The notes under the pieces were generated by a model. The model saw only the letters and a list, made by a program, of their open reading frames with translations, searched no databases and was not told the origin of the DNA. A DNA stretch of 64,000 nt, taken from the NCBI GenBank assembly GCA_910578855.1, contig CAJTRV010000001.1:55081-119080 (forward strand), given 5' to 3'. A program made the translations under genes and the position numbers. The stretch comes from an uncultured Bacilli bacterium (GTDB lineage: Bacteria; Bacillota_I; Bacilli_A; RF39; UBA660). Of the stretch, positions 63,704-64,000 are shown piece after piece; the stretch's first letter is position 1; each line of letters begins with the position of its first letter.

Positions 63704-64000
63704 TTAAGATTCTTTGTTATAATATAATTCTTTAAATTGAATAGGAGTAAGATAGTTAAGAGAAGCTTGTGGTCTTTCATAATTAAAGTAATGAATATAA
63801 TCTTCGATTTGTTTAAATATGTCATCACAAAAATTAATTTTAAAATCAAGAAATAATTCTTCTTTAATCCAACCATTAATTGCTTCCATGGCACCATTTT
63901 CAGTAGGTTTTCCTGGCTTAGACATAGAATGTATGATATGATATAGTGGTAGGGATTCATTGAATTTCTTTGAAGAGTAAACAGAGCCTTGGTCTGAATG
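63704..64000 (-). CDS. C-terminal part of an IS3-family transposase (OrfB), continues past the window
   Basis: On the minus strand the frame runs from base 64000 without a stop: HSDQGSVYSS (second DDE Asp), YHIIHSMSKPGKPTENGAMEAINGWIKEELF (with the catalytic Glu) and YIHYFNYERPQASLNYLTPIQF, the typical IS3/IS150 OrfB ending, about 98 residues. The gene starts outside the window. Frames overlapping it in other phases are shadows. Confidence 0.9.
   Translation of the reverse strand, partial: HSDQGSVYSSKKFNESLPLYHIIHSMSKPGKPTENGAMEAINGWIKEELFLDFKINFCDDIFKQIEDYIHYFNYERPQASLNYLTPIQFKELYYNKES

Noticed and set aside
63604..63960. 118-residue minus-strand frame at the window end
   Set aside because: It overlaps the IS3-type transposase in another phase; the transposase has clear family motifs and runs to the window edge.

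Overview
The window looks like a chromosomal segment of a low-GC, spore-forming Gram-positive bacterium of class Bacilli, probably an uncultured gut-type lineage. This rests on AT-rich DNA with Shine-Dalgarno sites (often of the form GAGGTGATA-ATG), a Spo0A and an alpha/beta-type small acid-soluble spore protein, EzrA, and three T-box leaders. The genetic code appears standard: several genes end in TGA.

Layout. 1-3489 is the right end of an integrative element (sortase, small ORF, large serine recombinase) that has cut an ABC-exporter gene in its D-loop region. 3750-9753 holds an unknown gene, a T-box-controlled deoC-tyrS operon, an ATP-grasp gene, and rpsD on the minus strand behind a long leader with a possible pseudoknot. 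9895-15670 holds ezrA, two unrecognised 216-residue proteins, ndk, thiI and the spore-protein gene with a sigma-G-like promoter. 15814-16775 is an IS1182-like shell with matching ends, a truncated transposase and a passenger membrane gene. 16789-29134 carries clpP, a nucleoside-kinase-like gene, and most lower-glycolysis genes (gap, pgk, tpiA, gpmI), interleaved with a pseudopilin, a flippase-like protein, a glycosyltransferase, spo0A and a LicD-type transferase.

29217-31997 encodes two large pseudopilin-like proteins. 32154-46104 is mostly housekeeping (dusB, lysS, ackA, nrnA, polA, galE, a CDF transporter) plus a transglutaminase-like protein and a possible dead ImmA/IrrE-type protein. 46140-49268 is a T-box serS locus in which a HipA-like kinase gene sits between two copies of the serS 3' end. 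49357-51838 is an accessory stretch with decayed genes, palindromes and a zinc-ribbon membrane gene frameshifted at a 10-bp tandem repeat. 51914-61906 is again housekeeping (mutM, pyk, tmcAL, yceD-rpmF, T-box valS). Three tandem paralogous pseudopilin genes follow, and the window closes inside an IS3-family transposase.

Themes. Central carbon metabolism (gap, pgk, tpiA, gpmI, pyk, ackA) and translation genes (tyrS, serS, valS, lysS, dusB, thiI, tmcAL, rpsD, rpmF) dominate. Six pseudopilin-like proteins are spread over three loci with no assembly ATPase, peptidase or platform protein in view. Mobile DNA has entered at four places or more. The most unusual are the serS 3'-end duplication carrying the HipA-like kinase and the IS shell carrying a non-transposase gene. 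All family calls come from reading motifs; no database search was run.
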